Part shown: in pieces, positions 15,107 through 21,778 of the stretch
Position numbering within the stretch: the stretch's first letter is position 1
Layout of the letters: every line of letters starts with the position of its first letter
Assembly (NCBI GenBank): GCA_949290725.1
Contig: CASEST010000065.1
Location: 1-21,778, forward strand
Source of the DNA: an uncultured bacterium
GTDB lineage: Bacteria > Bacillota_I > Bacilli_A > RFN20 > CAG-826
Reading direction: 5' to 3'
Length of the DNA stretch: 21,778 nt
The notes under the pieces: model-generated
Told to the model about the DNA's origin: nothing
Database searches by the model: none
Seen by the model: only the letters and a program-made list of their open reading frames with translations
Made by a program: the position numbers and the translations under genes

Positions 15107-16546
15107 ATGAAGAATAAAGAATTATTTAAAAGAGTTTTATTTTTACCAATCATTTCATTATTTTCTTTATTTTCTTTAGCTGGATGTACTACAACACCTA
15201 GCGAGGAAGAGAAAGATTGGGTAGATTATGCTAAAAATAGTGATGTTAAACTAACCTTAGATTATGTTGGCCATGAATTTTTAGAAGATGGAATTGGTGA
15301 GGTTAAATTAGAGACAGCGATTGATGGTGATACCGCTCATTTCGTTTCGGCTACTAGCGAAGACGATACTTTAATTAAAGCTAGATTTTATGGAATTGAT
15401 ACCCCTGAATCTACTGGAAAGATTCAAGAATATGGTAAAGCCGCTTCTAATTATACAAAGGAAAAACTTTTAAATGCGAATGAAAACGGAACAATAGTCC
15501 TTTCTTCTCCATTCTTTGAATATCGCGAGCCAGAAGCAGATTCTACTGGAAGTAGATATGTTTCTTTAGTTTGGATTAATGAAGACGTTAAAAATGCCCC
15601 TATTGAAGATCTATATTGTTTAAATTTAATGATTGTTCAAGAAGGCTTTAGCTGGATTAAAGGATTAGAAGATATTCCGGAATTTGTTGAAACTTTTACA
15701 GCTGCTGAATCTCAAGCTCGCGATTTTAAGTTAAATTTATTTTCTGGTGAACCTGATCCACTTTTTAATTATGGAGAATATAAAGACATTTCATTACTAG
15801 ATTTAAAAAATGAAGTTGTTAAATCATTAAAAGATCCTAATTATGAAAATATTTATGATAATGAAAGAGTAAGAATCCAAGGTACTGTTGCGGGATTTGC
15901 TGATCATATCTTATATCTACAAGGTTATTTTGATGAAGAAACTGGTTCAACAGTTGAGGGCGGAGAATATGCTGGTATTAATATATTTACCGGTATGAGT
16001 TCAATCCCTTCAAAATATTATACAGTTAATAACTATATTCAACTTTGTGGAGTTGCTCAAGATAATGAGAATTTTGGTTTCCAAATTAGTGGTGTTGTTA
16101 ATTTCCCAATGACTGCTCCTAAAGATGAAAATGATACTCGTGTAATTTTCACTAGTGATGAAATTGATGATTCATTGAAAGTAAATACTTTTGAATTCGC
16201 GCCAAACGAATTGAAGTCAGAGAATTATGATGTTTTATTTTCACCAGTTACTTTAACTGAAGAAGTTATTGTTAGTGGTGGTTATGATGGAGATGATTCG
16301 ATAACTCTTTATTTGACTGATAAGAGCGGGAATGAAATGGATTATAATGTTTATATTCCATTTATGTATCGACCAGATCCAACTGATCCTATTATGATTT
16401 ATGATTCATATGAAGATTTCCTTGGACAATCCTTTAGCGTTAATAATGCTATTTATAATTTCCATAAAACTCAATCAGGTAATATTATTTATCAATTAAT
16501 ACCTGTTGATAGTACTGGATTTGCCTTAGTAAATACTGCCGAATAG
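15107..16546 (+). CDS. Staphylococcal-nuclease-like lipoprotein with C-terminal OB-like domain
   Basis: A 479-residue protein. Signal peptide with lipobox LAGC, Cys27. Residues about 60-215 are a thermonuclease (SNase) domain with all active-site residues visible: D73 and D75 (AIDGDT), R93, D98 and E101 in ARFYGIDTPES, and R150 (GSRYVSLVWI), equivalent to D19, D21, R35, D40, E43 and R87 of staphylococcal nuclease. It should cut DNA and RNA with Ca2+ on the cell surface. Residues about 225-335 look like an OB-fold unit (VRIQGTVAGF, ILYLQGYF, YIQLCGVAQ), possibly for nucleic-acid binding; the rest is unassigned. It starts 4 nt after the binding-protein stop with no good SD, indicating coupled translation. 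Surface nucleases beside such ABC genes are known in mycoplasmas. Confidence 0.92.
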   Translation: MKNKELFKRVLFLPIISLFSLFSLAGCTTTPSEEEKDWVDYAKNSDVKLTLDYVGHEFLEDGIGEVKLETAIDGDTAHFVSATSEDDTLIKARFYGIDTPESTGKIQEYGKAASNYTKEKLLNANENGTIVLSSPFFEYREPEADSTGSRYVSLVWINEDVKNAPIEDLYCLNLMIVQEGFSWIKGLEDIPEFVETFTAAESQARDFKLNLFSGEPDPLFNYGEYKDISLLDLKNEVVKSLKDPNYENIYDNERVRIQGTVAGFADHILYLQGYFDEETGSTVEGGEYAGINIFTGMSSIPSKYYTVNNYIQLCGVAQDNENFGFQISGVVNFPMTAPKDENDTRVIFTSDEIDDSLKVNTFEFAPNELKSENYDVLFSPVTLTEEVIVSGGYDGDDSITLYLTDKSGNEMDYNVYIPFMYRPDPTDPIMIYDSYEDFLGQSFSVNNAIYNFHKTQSGNIIYQLIPVDSTGFALVNTAE

Positions 16547-16558
16547 AAAGGAGAAGAT

Positions 16559-17239
16559 ATGTTTTGCTCACACTGTGGTTACGAATTAGATTATAAGAAG
16601 ATTAAAAAGATTGTCGCCAAAGATGCTGCAAACTTTGATAATATAGATTATTTATATAAATCTCTTTTGAAAGCGGTCAAGAAGTATTATAAAAATGAAA
16701 TTAAAAAGTTTAAAAATGCTAAAGGTTATGAAGGCAAAGTCTTTGAATTAAAGAATCAATTTGAAAATGAAATCAATGAAATTAATGCAAAAAAAGTATC
16801 CAAAGATATTAATTATTTTAAGGAAAAATTAGGTTATAACAATTATCGAAATACAAAAACTTTAGATAGCTTCGTTTGTCCTCGTTGTGGACATGAAATA
16901 AAATCAAATTTAAATGAGGAAGAAACGAAATCATTAGCTCGCGCAGCTCATTCTGAGATTCACCGTGGAAGAAATAACGTTTCTAGTGGAATGTGTTTAC
17001 TAATGATTGGCTTAATTTTAGCTATAATCGGTTTTCTTTTCTTAGCATTATCGTTTAAAGCGACGATGGGAGGAGCTTTAGATAGTGATTGTGTCGAATT
17101 TTATGTTTTCATTGTTCTTGTAGTATTTGGCGCAGTTTTGATTATTTATGCAATATATAATCTTATTATCGGAAAGAGAAAAATTTATCGAAATGAGAAT
17201 TTATTGCGTGATATGAATAATGGAGTATTCCATCAATAA
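16559..17239 (+). CDS. Membrane protein with two separated CxxC zinc-ribbon halves
   Basis: A 226-residue protein. CxxC pairs are at 3/6 (FCSHCGYEL) and 107/110 (FVCPRCGHEI), each in a zinc-ribbon-like knuckle but about 100 residues apart. The segment between is Lys-rich and probably helical or coiled-coil (about 30-95). Two hydrophobic helices follow at about 145-167 and 181-205, leaving both knuckles on the cytoplasmic side by the positive-inside rule. The four cysteines may bind one Zn2+ by folding back, or each pair may pair in a dimer. No specific function is recognised. SD AAAGGAG (16547-16553) is well placed. It lies within the operon, so a role at the transporter, or binding nucleic acid at the membrane, is possible but unproven. 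Confidence 0.8.
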   Translation: MFCSHCGYELDYKKIKKIVAKDAANFDNIDYLYKSLLKAVKKYYKNEIKKFKNAKGYEGKVFELKNQFENEINEINAKKVSKDINYFKEKLGYNNYRNTKTLDSFVCPRCGHEIKSNLNEEETKSLARAAHSEIHRGRNNVSSGMCLLMIGLILAIIGFLFLALSFKATMGGALDSDCVEFYVFIVLVVFGAVLIIYAIYNLIIGKRKIYRNENLLRDMNNGVFHQ

Positions 17240-17304
17240 GTAGTTATTTAAACTCGTGAAGAGTTAAATATAAATTAAAATATTTTAGATTTAGGGAGGA
17301 TATT

Positions 17305-18519
17305 ATGTCTAAAAGAAAATTTAGAGGAGTTGCTCTTGCTGTTAGTTTATTAACTCTTGGCACCCTTGGAGTAAGTGGTTTAACAAGTTGTCAACCTGAA
17401 ACAGTAGTTGAAAGCACATTAGAATTAACTGGTGAAACAAGCGTTACAGTTGGAAGTTCAATTACTTTAACTTGTAATGAAAGCGGAGTTACTTGGACAA
17501 GTTCTAACTCATCAGTCGCTGAAGTTTCTACTAGCGGCGTTGTTACTGGTAAAAGAGCTGGTGTCGTTACTATTACTGTTCAAAAAGAAGGTTTTAGCAA
17601 TGGAACTTTAGAAATTACAGTTACTCCTGCTGAAGAAGAAAATGGTACAGTTGACGTTAGTGAAGTCAATATTACAAATAAAGCTGATTTCGCTGCTGAT
17701 GCTGAATTCTCTAACACAGGTGGTCCAAAGGCTTTAAGATTAGATTTCGGAGATACTTCTATTAATGTTAATCAAGCTCTCCATGATAATGCGATTGAAG
17801 TTACTTCTGCTGATGATAGTATTGCTACTGCTGTTGGCTTAAATGTCTATCCATTAGTACCAGGTACTACAACTATTACAGTTACTGTCCATACACCAAA
17901 TGGTGATGTAACAGATTCAGTCGAAGTTACTGTTATAGGAATGGTTTATAAAGATTTATTCACTTATGATGAAGTATATGCTGCTGAAAGCGGAACTGAA
18001 GTTGCATTTGTCGGTACAATTATTGACGAATTCCTCAACTATGGATTATTCGTTGGTGAAGGTGAACAAGCTGTCTTTATTTATGGTGGCAAAATTCCTG
18101 AAGGTTTAAGCGTTGGTGATGCTGTTTATGTTGAAGGAACAACCGGTGCTTATCATGGCGCTTTCCAAGTTTCTGATTCATTAGTTGCTGCTTGGAATGA
18201 AGAAGTTGAACCAGTTGTTGATATGGGTGAAATTACTGCTGCTAGTGATCTCACAGATGCTGATCAAGGTAGAAAGTTGACTTTAAGTGGAACTGTAGCT
18301 AGCCATAGTGTCGATCCAGAATATGGCGAAGTTAATATGAGTGTTGTCTTAGCAAATGGCGATGAAGTTCGTGTTAATTGCGATAATAGATATGTTAGTG
18401 AAGAAACCTTAGCTGCATATCAAGCATTAAAAGATGGCGATTCAATCACTATGACTGGTCACGTTTCTAAAGACGATGATGGATTTGTTGTTGTTAATCC
18501 AAAATTAGTTACTGAATAG
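17305..18519 (+). CDS. Big_2 and OB-like domain lipoprotein
   Basis: A 404-residue protein. Signal peptide with lipobox LTSC, Cys29. Residues about 38-107 are a Big_2 (bacterial Ig-like) domain: SVTVGSSITLT, VTWTSSNSSVAEVS, GVVTGKRAGVVTITV. A second Ig-like unit is likely at about 140-210 (ending DSVEVTV). Residues about 213-300 and 303-402 look like two OB-fold units (EVAFVGTIIDEF, GDAVYVEGTT; KLTLSGTVASHS, GDSITMTGHVS), as seen in secreted nucleic-acid-associated proteins. There is no catalytic motif. Probable role: a surface ligand-binding or structural protein, perhaps holding nucleic acid for the nuclease at 15107, whose C-terminal part has similar OB-like segments. SD GGGAGG (17294-17299). 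Last gene before the terminator. Confidence 0.85.
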   Translation: MSKRKFRGVALAVSLLTLGTLGVSGLTSCQPETVVESTLELTGETSVTVGSSITLTCNESGVTWTSSNSSVAEVSTSGVVTGKRAGVVTITVQKEGFSNGTLEITVTPAEEENGTVDVSEVNITNKADFAADAEFSNTGGPKALRLDFGDTSINVNQALHDNAIEVTSADDSIATAVGLNVYPLVPGTTTITVTVHTPNGDVTDSVEVTVIGMVYKDLFTYDEVYAAESGTEVAFVGTIIDEFLNYGLFVGEGEQAVFIYGGKIPEGLSVGDAVYVEGTTGAYHGAFQVSDSLVAAWNEEVEPVVDMGEITAASDLTDADQGRKLTLSGTVASHSVDPEYGEVNMSVVLANGDEVRVNCDNRYVSEETLAAYQALKDGDSITMTGHVSKDDDGFVVVNPKLVTE

Positions 18520-18545
18520 TTTTAATTGTTGATTATAATAATAAT

Positions 18546-18582
18546 CCCTAGAAAAGTTCTCTTTTCTAGGGATTTATTTTTT
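18546..18582 (+). terminator. Strong intrinsic terminator of the ABC/nuclease operon
   Basis: CCCTAGAAAAG (18546-18556) and CTTTTCTAGGG (18561-18571) form a perfect 11-bp stem with a TTCT loop, followed by ATTTATTTTTT. It lies 27 nt after the last operon stop codon and separates the operon from the next RDD pair. Confidence 0.92.
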
Positions 18583-18589
18583 AATAAGT

Positions 18590-18595
18590 TATAAT
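18590..18595 (+). promoter_or_regulatory. -10 box of the second RDD pair
   Basis: TATAAT directly downstream of the terminator ends 9 nt before the ATG at 18605, giving a leader of about 2-3 nt and no SD. No convincing -35 is seen; it would fall in the terminator stem. Confidence 0.5.
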
Positions 18596-18604
18596 TTAAA
18601 AGAA

Positions 18605-19729
18605 ATGAAGAATACCTTAATTAAAAGAAGAAAAAGATTATTAATTTATATTTTAAATATTGTATTACTTTTTATTGTTTCGGCTTTATTAGATGGAGTG
18701 ATTATTTCTCCAATTTTTAATAATTTTAATTATAAAAAAGAGAAAAATAGTCAGATTGTTAGCTTTCAAAATCAGTTATTTGAATTAGCAAATGAAACAA
18801 GATTATTAAGTTATGATGAAAATGATAATCAAATTAAAGATTTAAATAGTTTAATTAATGATGAAATTAAAAAAGAAGTAAAAACATATTTAATTTCTAT
18901 TTCATATGAGTTTAAAGGTGAGCTGATTGAAGAAGTTAAAGAATATGATAATTATCATGATTCAAGATTAAACTATTATTTATTTACTTATCGAAGCGAT
19001 ATCTTAAAAGTTAATTTAAATGAAAATAAAGAATTTATACAATCAAATTATAATAATCTTTTAAAAGAATATTATGATTTAAATTTTGATGATAACTTGC
19101 TTTCTTTAAATAGAAATAGTGCTATTAACTTATATAAGTATTTATTCGAAGAGGATTATTCAACTTTTTATTCAACCTTTTATCATGAATTCATGAATAA
19201 TTATTTATCTTTTTTTAATTTATTAATCGATGATTTTGAATCTAATAATATCGATTATAAAGAAAATTTAGTTTTATTAGATGATGCGATAAATATTTAT
19301 TCCTTTTATGAATTGATTGAAATATTATTAGCCTATTTAATTTCTTATTTCATTATTTATATATTACCTTTAGTCATTTTTAAAAAGGATAAGGATTTTA
19401 TAATGAAGTTATTTAAAGCGGAAGGCAAGGATATAAATAATAATTCTTTGAAAATAAATAAATTAAGATTTAAAAATATAATATATTTATTTTTAAATCT
19501 TTATATTATATTCTTTAATATATTTTTCTTTTATTATTCATTAAATATATTAAATATTTCCATTTTATTCATCACTCCATTGATTATTATTATTTTTATG
19601 TTTTTATTATCGATATTTAATGGGATATATGCATTATTTAATAAAAATAAAATGAGTTTAGTTTCTAGATTAATTAATGAGATTTTAGTAAATATTGAAG
19701 AGTTTTTAATTGAAGATGGAAAAGAATAG
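18605..19729 (+). CDS. RDD-like membrane protein with large outer loop (first of pair 2)
   Basis: A 374-residue protein. A basic N-terminus (KRRKR at 7-11) leads into a hydrophobic helix at about 12-34. A polar loop of about 190 residues (40-235), rich in Asn, Tyr, Leu and Asp, is followed by helices at about 236-258, 292-315 and 318-345. Length and layout equal the protein at 4305 (both have a YDExNxI-like patch early in the loop and a basic cytoplasmic segment after helix 2), but the RDD signature is degraded: Asn replaces the usual Asp near helix 1. Probably a diverged partner of the gene that follows, overlapped by 14 nt. Very AT-rich coding. Function unknown. Confidence 0.7.
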   Translation: MKNTLIKRRKRLLIYILNIVLLFIVSALLDGVIISPIFNNFNYKKEKNSQIVSFQNQLFELANETRLLSYDENDNQIKDLNSLINDEIKKEVKTYLISISYEFKGELIEEVKEYDNYHDSRLNYYLFTYRSDILKVNLNENKEFIQSNYNNLLKEYYDLNFDDNLLSLNRNSAINLYKYLFEEDYSTFYSTFYHEFMNNYLSFFNLLIDDFESNNIDYKENLVLLDDAINIYSFYELIEILLAYLISYFIIYILPLVIFKKDKDFIMKLFKAEGKDINNNSLKINKLRFKNIIYLFLNLYIIFFNIFFFYYSLNILNISILFITPLIIIIFMFLLSIFNGIYALFNKNKMSLVSRLINEILVNIEEFLIEDGKE

Positions 19730-20666
19730 TAATATTAAAGAAATTGAATATCAAAGTGTTAGTTTGCCTAAAAGGTTTTTAGCTGGATTTTTAGACCTTA
19801 TTTTTACTATTTTCTTAAGTTTAATATTATTTTCTATTTCTTATTCAATTTTTATTTCAAGTGATTTTTATAAAGATAGTAGTAGTGATATTGAATCGAT
19901 TTTAATCTCTTCTGGTTTCTACGTGGAAACTAATAATCAAGACGATACAGCTAGTTATCAATTAATTACTACATTTTTAGATAATGATAAAAGTAATAGC
20001 AATAATTATAAATTAGAGATAGTTAAAGAAAAGGTGGAGTATTTTTATTTAGAATTAAATTGTTATATTAATCAAAATATTAATCCAAATTATGGCATAG
20101 ATCTTTTAAATGGATTTAAAGAATCAAAAACTGATCTATTTTATTATGATGAGACAACTTCAAGTTATATTGAAAATGATAATGTTATCTCATTAGATTT
20201 TTATTTATTTTATAAAGATATAATTGAAAATCATGCGATAGGAGAATTGATAAATAATGATCAATATTTAAGCATTACAACTAGTATTTTTTCTATTAAT
20301 ATTACGATGATAATAATTATCTTTTTATTTTCAATAATAATTTTATATTTTATTGTTCCATTAATTTTTTATCGCGGACATACAACTTTAGGAAAAAAGA
20401 TTTTTAAATTTGGCTCTTTAAATATAAATGGTTTATGTCTTTCTTTTTGGCAATTCTTAGTTAAATTTTTAATATTTTTCTTTATAGAAGTTGTTTTGTC
20501 TCTTTTTACTTTTTTCATTCCTTTATTTATTTCTATTGGAATGATGACAATTACTAAAGCGCATCAAAATTTCAACGAATATTTAACAAATACTTATTCT
20601 TTAAGCTATGAGAATAAAAAATTTTATTTGAATTATTTTGAGTATATTTCTAAAAATAATTCTTAA
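19716..20666 (+). CDS. RDD family membrane protein (second of pair 2)
   Basis: A 316-residue protein. The ATG at 19716 is preferred over the TTG at 19710. RDD features: R20 and D27 at helix 1 (about 21-46), FYRGHTTLGKKIFKFG after helix 2, and HQNFNEYLTNT near the C-terminus. The stretch from IVPLIFYRGH to the end aligns with the protein at 5431 almost residue for residue in pattern (both have FLIFxFxEVxLSxxTFxIPL). The outer loop is about 145 residues. It overlaps the upstream gene by 14 nt, as in pair 1, so translation is probably coupled. The role is not known; the two proteins may form a heteromeric complex. Confidence 0.8.
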   Translation: MEKNSNIKEIEYQSVSLPKRFLAGFLDLIFTIFLSLILFSISYSIFISSDFYKDSSSDIESILISSGFYVETNNQDDTASYQLITTFLDNDKSNSNNYKLEIVKEKVEYFYLELNCYINQNINPNYGIDLLNGFKESKTDLFYYDETTSSYIENDNVISLDFYLFYKDIIENHAIGELINNDQYLSITTSIFSINITMIIIIFLFSIIILYFIVPLIFYRGHTTLGKKIFKFGSLNINGLCLSFWQFLVKFLIFFFIEVVLSLFTFFIPLFISIGMMTITKAHQNFNEYLTNTYSLSYENKKFYLNYFEYISKNNS

Positions 20667-20685
20667 AATTAAAAGTGATTAAAAG

Positions 20686-20691
20686 TAAAAT
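20686..20691 (+). promoter_or_regulatory. -10 box of the 5'-nucleotidase-like gene
   Basis: TAAAAT ends 8 nt before the ATG at 20700, with TTAAAA (20663-20668) at 17-bp spacing as a weak -35. No SD is present. The 33-nt gap after the RDD gene holds no terminator, so readthrough is also possible. Confidence 0.4.
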
Positions 20692-20699
20692 ATATCTGT

Positions 20700-21778
20700 A
20701 TGAAGAAAAGTTTATTTAATACTTTATTAGTGTCAATTTTATCAATTTTATTGATTTCTTCTTGTTCTAATCATAATGAAGAAACTAAAGTTGATCAAAG
20801 GGTCGTTGATATCTATGCTCTAAACGATTTTCATGGAGCCTATTTATATGATGAAGAATATAGCTATCAAGGTTTATCGAAAATCGGTAATTATTTAATA
20901 ACTCAAAAAAATAGTGATAATGAAAATAAAGATACGATTATTCTTTCAAGTGGCGATATGTTTCAAGGTGGAGCAGAAAGCAATATTACTTATGGAGATG
21001 TAGTAATTGATGCCATGAATATTATCGGCTTTGATTCAATGACTATCGGTAATCATGAATTTGACTGGGGTGAATCAACTTTAATTAAGATGAGCGAAAA
21101 AATGGATTTCCCCCTTTTAGGAATCAATGTTTTTTATTCATCAACTAAAGAAAGGCCAAATTATTTAGCGCCTTCAACAGTTGTTGAAAAAGAAGGATTA
21201 AATATTGGGATTGTTGGGTCGATTATGCCTGGAATAGGTAGCGACATTTTAGCCACGATTGCTACTAATTATTTATTTGAAAATTCATTAGATTTAATAA
21301 AAGCTGAAGCTCAAAGATTAAAAGAGGAAGAGGATTGCGATTTTGTTATTCTTTCTTCACATGATGGTTCTGTAGAATATTATGAAGAAGTAAGTGATTA
21401 TGTTGATGCAATATTTTTAGGTCATGATCATAATCTTAAAGATGGAACTTATGATAATGGCGTGCCATATATTGAAGGTAGAAATTATGGGGCGTATTTA
21501 TCGAATATTAAATTGAATTTAGAATTAAACGAAAGTAATGAATACGATGTAGTTTCTGTATCTTTTGAAAACATTGAAACATTTAATAATCCGCTTTTTA
21601 ATGAAGATAGTGAGGAAATCAATGCCTCTTATGATAAATATAGAGCAGAAATTGAAACTATAAGAGATGAGGTGCTTTATACTTTCGATGAATCCATCTC
21701 TAGAAGGGAATTTGCTCTTTTTATGGCCTATTCTTTAAAAGAATATGTTAAGGAAGATATTGATTATGCTGCATTTTA
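20700..21778 (+). CDS. UshA-type 5'-nucleotidase/metallophosphatase lipoprotein, 3' end outside window
   Basis: The ATG at 20700 opens a frame of 359 codons that runs off the window. The signal peptide ends ISSC with Cys22. The calcineurin-like metallophosphatase domain has all metal-site motifs in order: NDFHG (about 45-49), SGDMFQGG, IGNHEFDWG, LSSHDG and LGHDHN. This arrangement (NDFHG, GNHEFD) is typical of bacterial 5'-nucleotidase/2',3'-cyclic phosphodiesterase proteins such as UshA and YfkN. The last residues begin the C-terminal nucleotide-binding domain. Expected role: removing phosphate from nucleotides at the cell surface. It sits outside the ABC operon but would fit the same scavenging route. 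Other substrates of the family (UDP-sugars, cyclic nucleotides) are possible. Confidence 0.93.
   Translation, partial: MKKSLFNTLLVSILSILLISSCSNHNEETKVDQRVVDIYALNDFHGAYLYDEEYSYQGLSKIGNYLITQKNSDNENKDTIILSSGDMFQGGAESNITYGDVVIDAMNIIGFDSMTIGNHEFDWGESTLIKMSEKMDFPLLGINVFYSSTKERPNYLAPSTVVEKEGLNIGIVGSIMPGIGSDILATIATNYLFENSLDLIKAEAQRLKEEEDCDFVILSSHDGSVEYYEEVSDYVDAIFLGHDHNLKDGTYDNGVPYIEGRNYGAYLSNIKLNLELNESNEYDVVSVSFENIETFNNPLFNEDSEEINASYDKYRAEIETIRDEVLYTFDESISRREFALFMAYSLKEYVKEDIDYAAF

Noticed and set aside
17240..17304. AACTC-GTGAA-GAGTT hairpin as a terminator before the Big_2 gene
   Set aside because: Only a 5-bp stem without a T-tract, followed by a strong SD for the next gene; better read as within the operon.
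1..21778. Mycoplasma genetic code (TGA = Trp)
   Set aside because: Trp in conserved motifs is TGG and all genes are full length with standard stops. The single TGA stop (5442-5444) would add only two residues under code 4, so it is not decisive on its own, but nothing requires readthrough.

Overview
The window looks like a low-GC Bacillota/Mollicutes-type genome. It is very AT-rich, with clear GGAGG ribosome-binding sites inside operons and many Cys-anchored lipoproteins. The standard genetic code is the better fit, because tryptophans in recognisable motifs are TGG and full-length genes need no TGA readthrough. By inference this is an uncultured, possibly gut-associated, Bacilli/Tenericutes-like bacterium (RF39-, RFN20- or Acholeplasma-like). 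The order is not provable from this stretch. No rRNA, tRNA, CRISPR array or transposase was seen.

Left part (1-6438). A 5'-truncated window edge cuts a membrane-anchored iron-type alcohol dehydrogenase (minus strand). It is divergent from a small thioredoxin-like CPSC lipoprotein. That lipoprotein converges on an HSL-type alpha/beta hydrolase (minus), which is divergent from a SIR2-like protein. The SIR2 gene is followed closely by two RDD-type membrane proteins, the second overlapping the first by 14 nt.

Centre (6572-18582). One apparent operon of nine genes has a promoter abutting the first ATG and a strong intrinsic terminator. In order: a large signal-peptide/3-TM surface protein; a MalK/UgpC-type ABC ATPase carrying an inserted domain of about 270 residues; two carbohydrate-type (MalF/MalG-like) permeases; two paralogous solute-binding lipoproteins; a staphylococcal-nuclease-like lipoprotein with a C-terminal OB-like part; a membrane protein with two widely spaced CxxC knuckles; and a Big_2/OB-like lipoprotein. 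Nuclease plus sugar-type ABC transporter resembles the nuclease/ABC operon known in mycoplasmas (MG185-MG189 type). It suggests a nucleic-acid scavenging machine: cut extracellular DNA/RNA at the membrane, capture the products, import them.

Right part (18590-21778). A second pair of RDD-like membrane proteins, again with a 14-nt overlap, is followed by a lipoprotein of the UshA-type metallophosphatase/5'-nucleotidase family, cut by the window edge. A surface 5'-nucleotidase would fit the proposed scavenging route, converting nucleotides to nucleosides.

A recurring feature is a -10 hexamer (TATAAT or close) ending only 6-10 nt before the start codon of promoter-proximal genes, with no Shine-Dalgarno sequence. 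This implies leaderless or near-leaderless mRNAs for first genes, while downstream operon genes mostly use strong SD sites.
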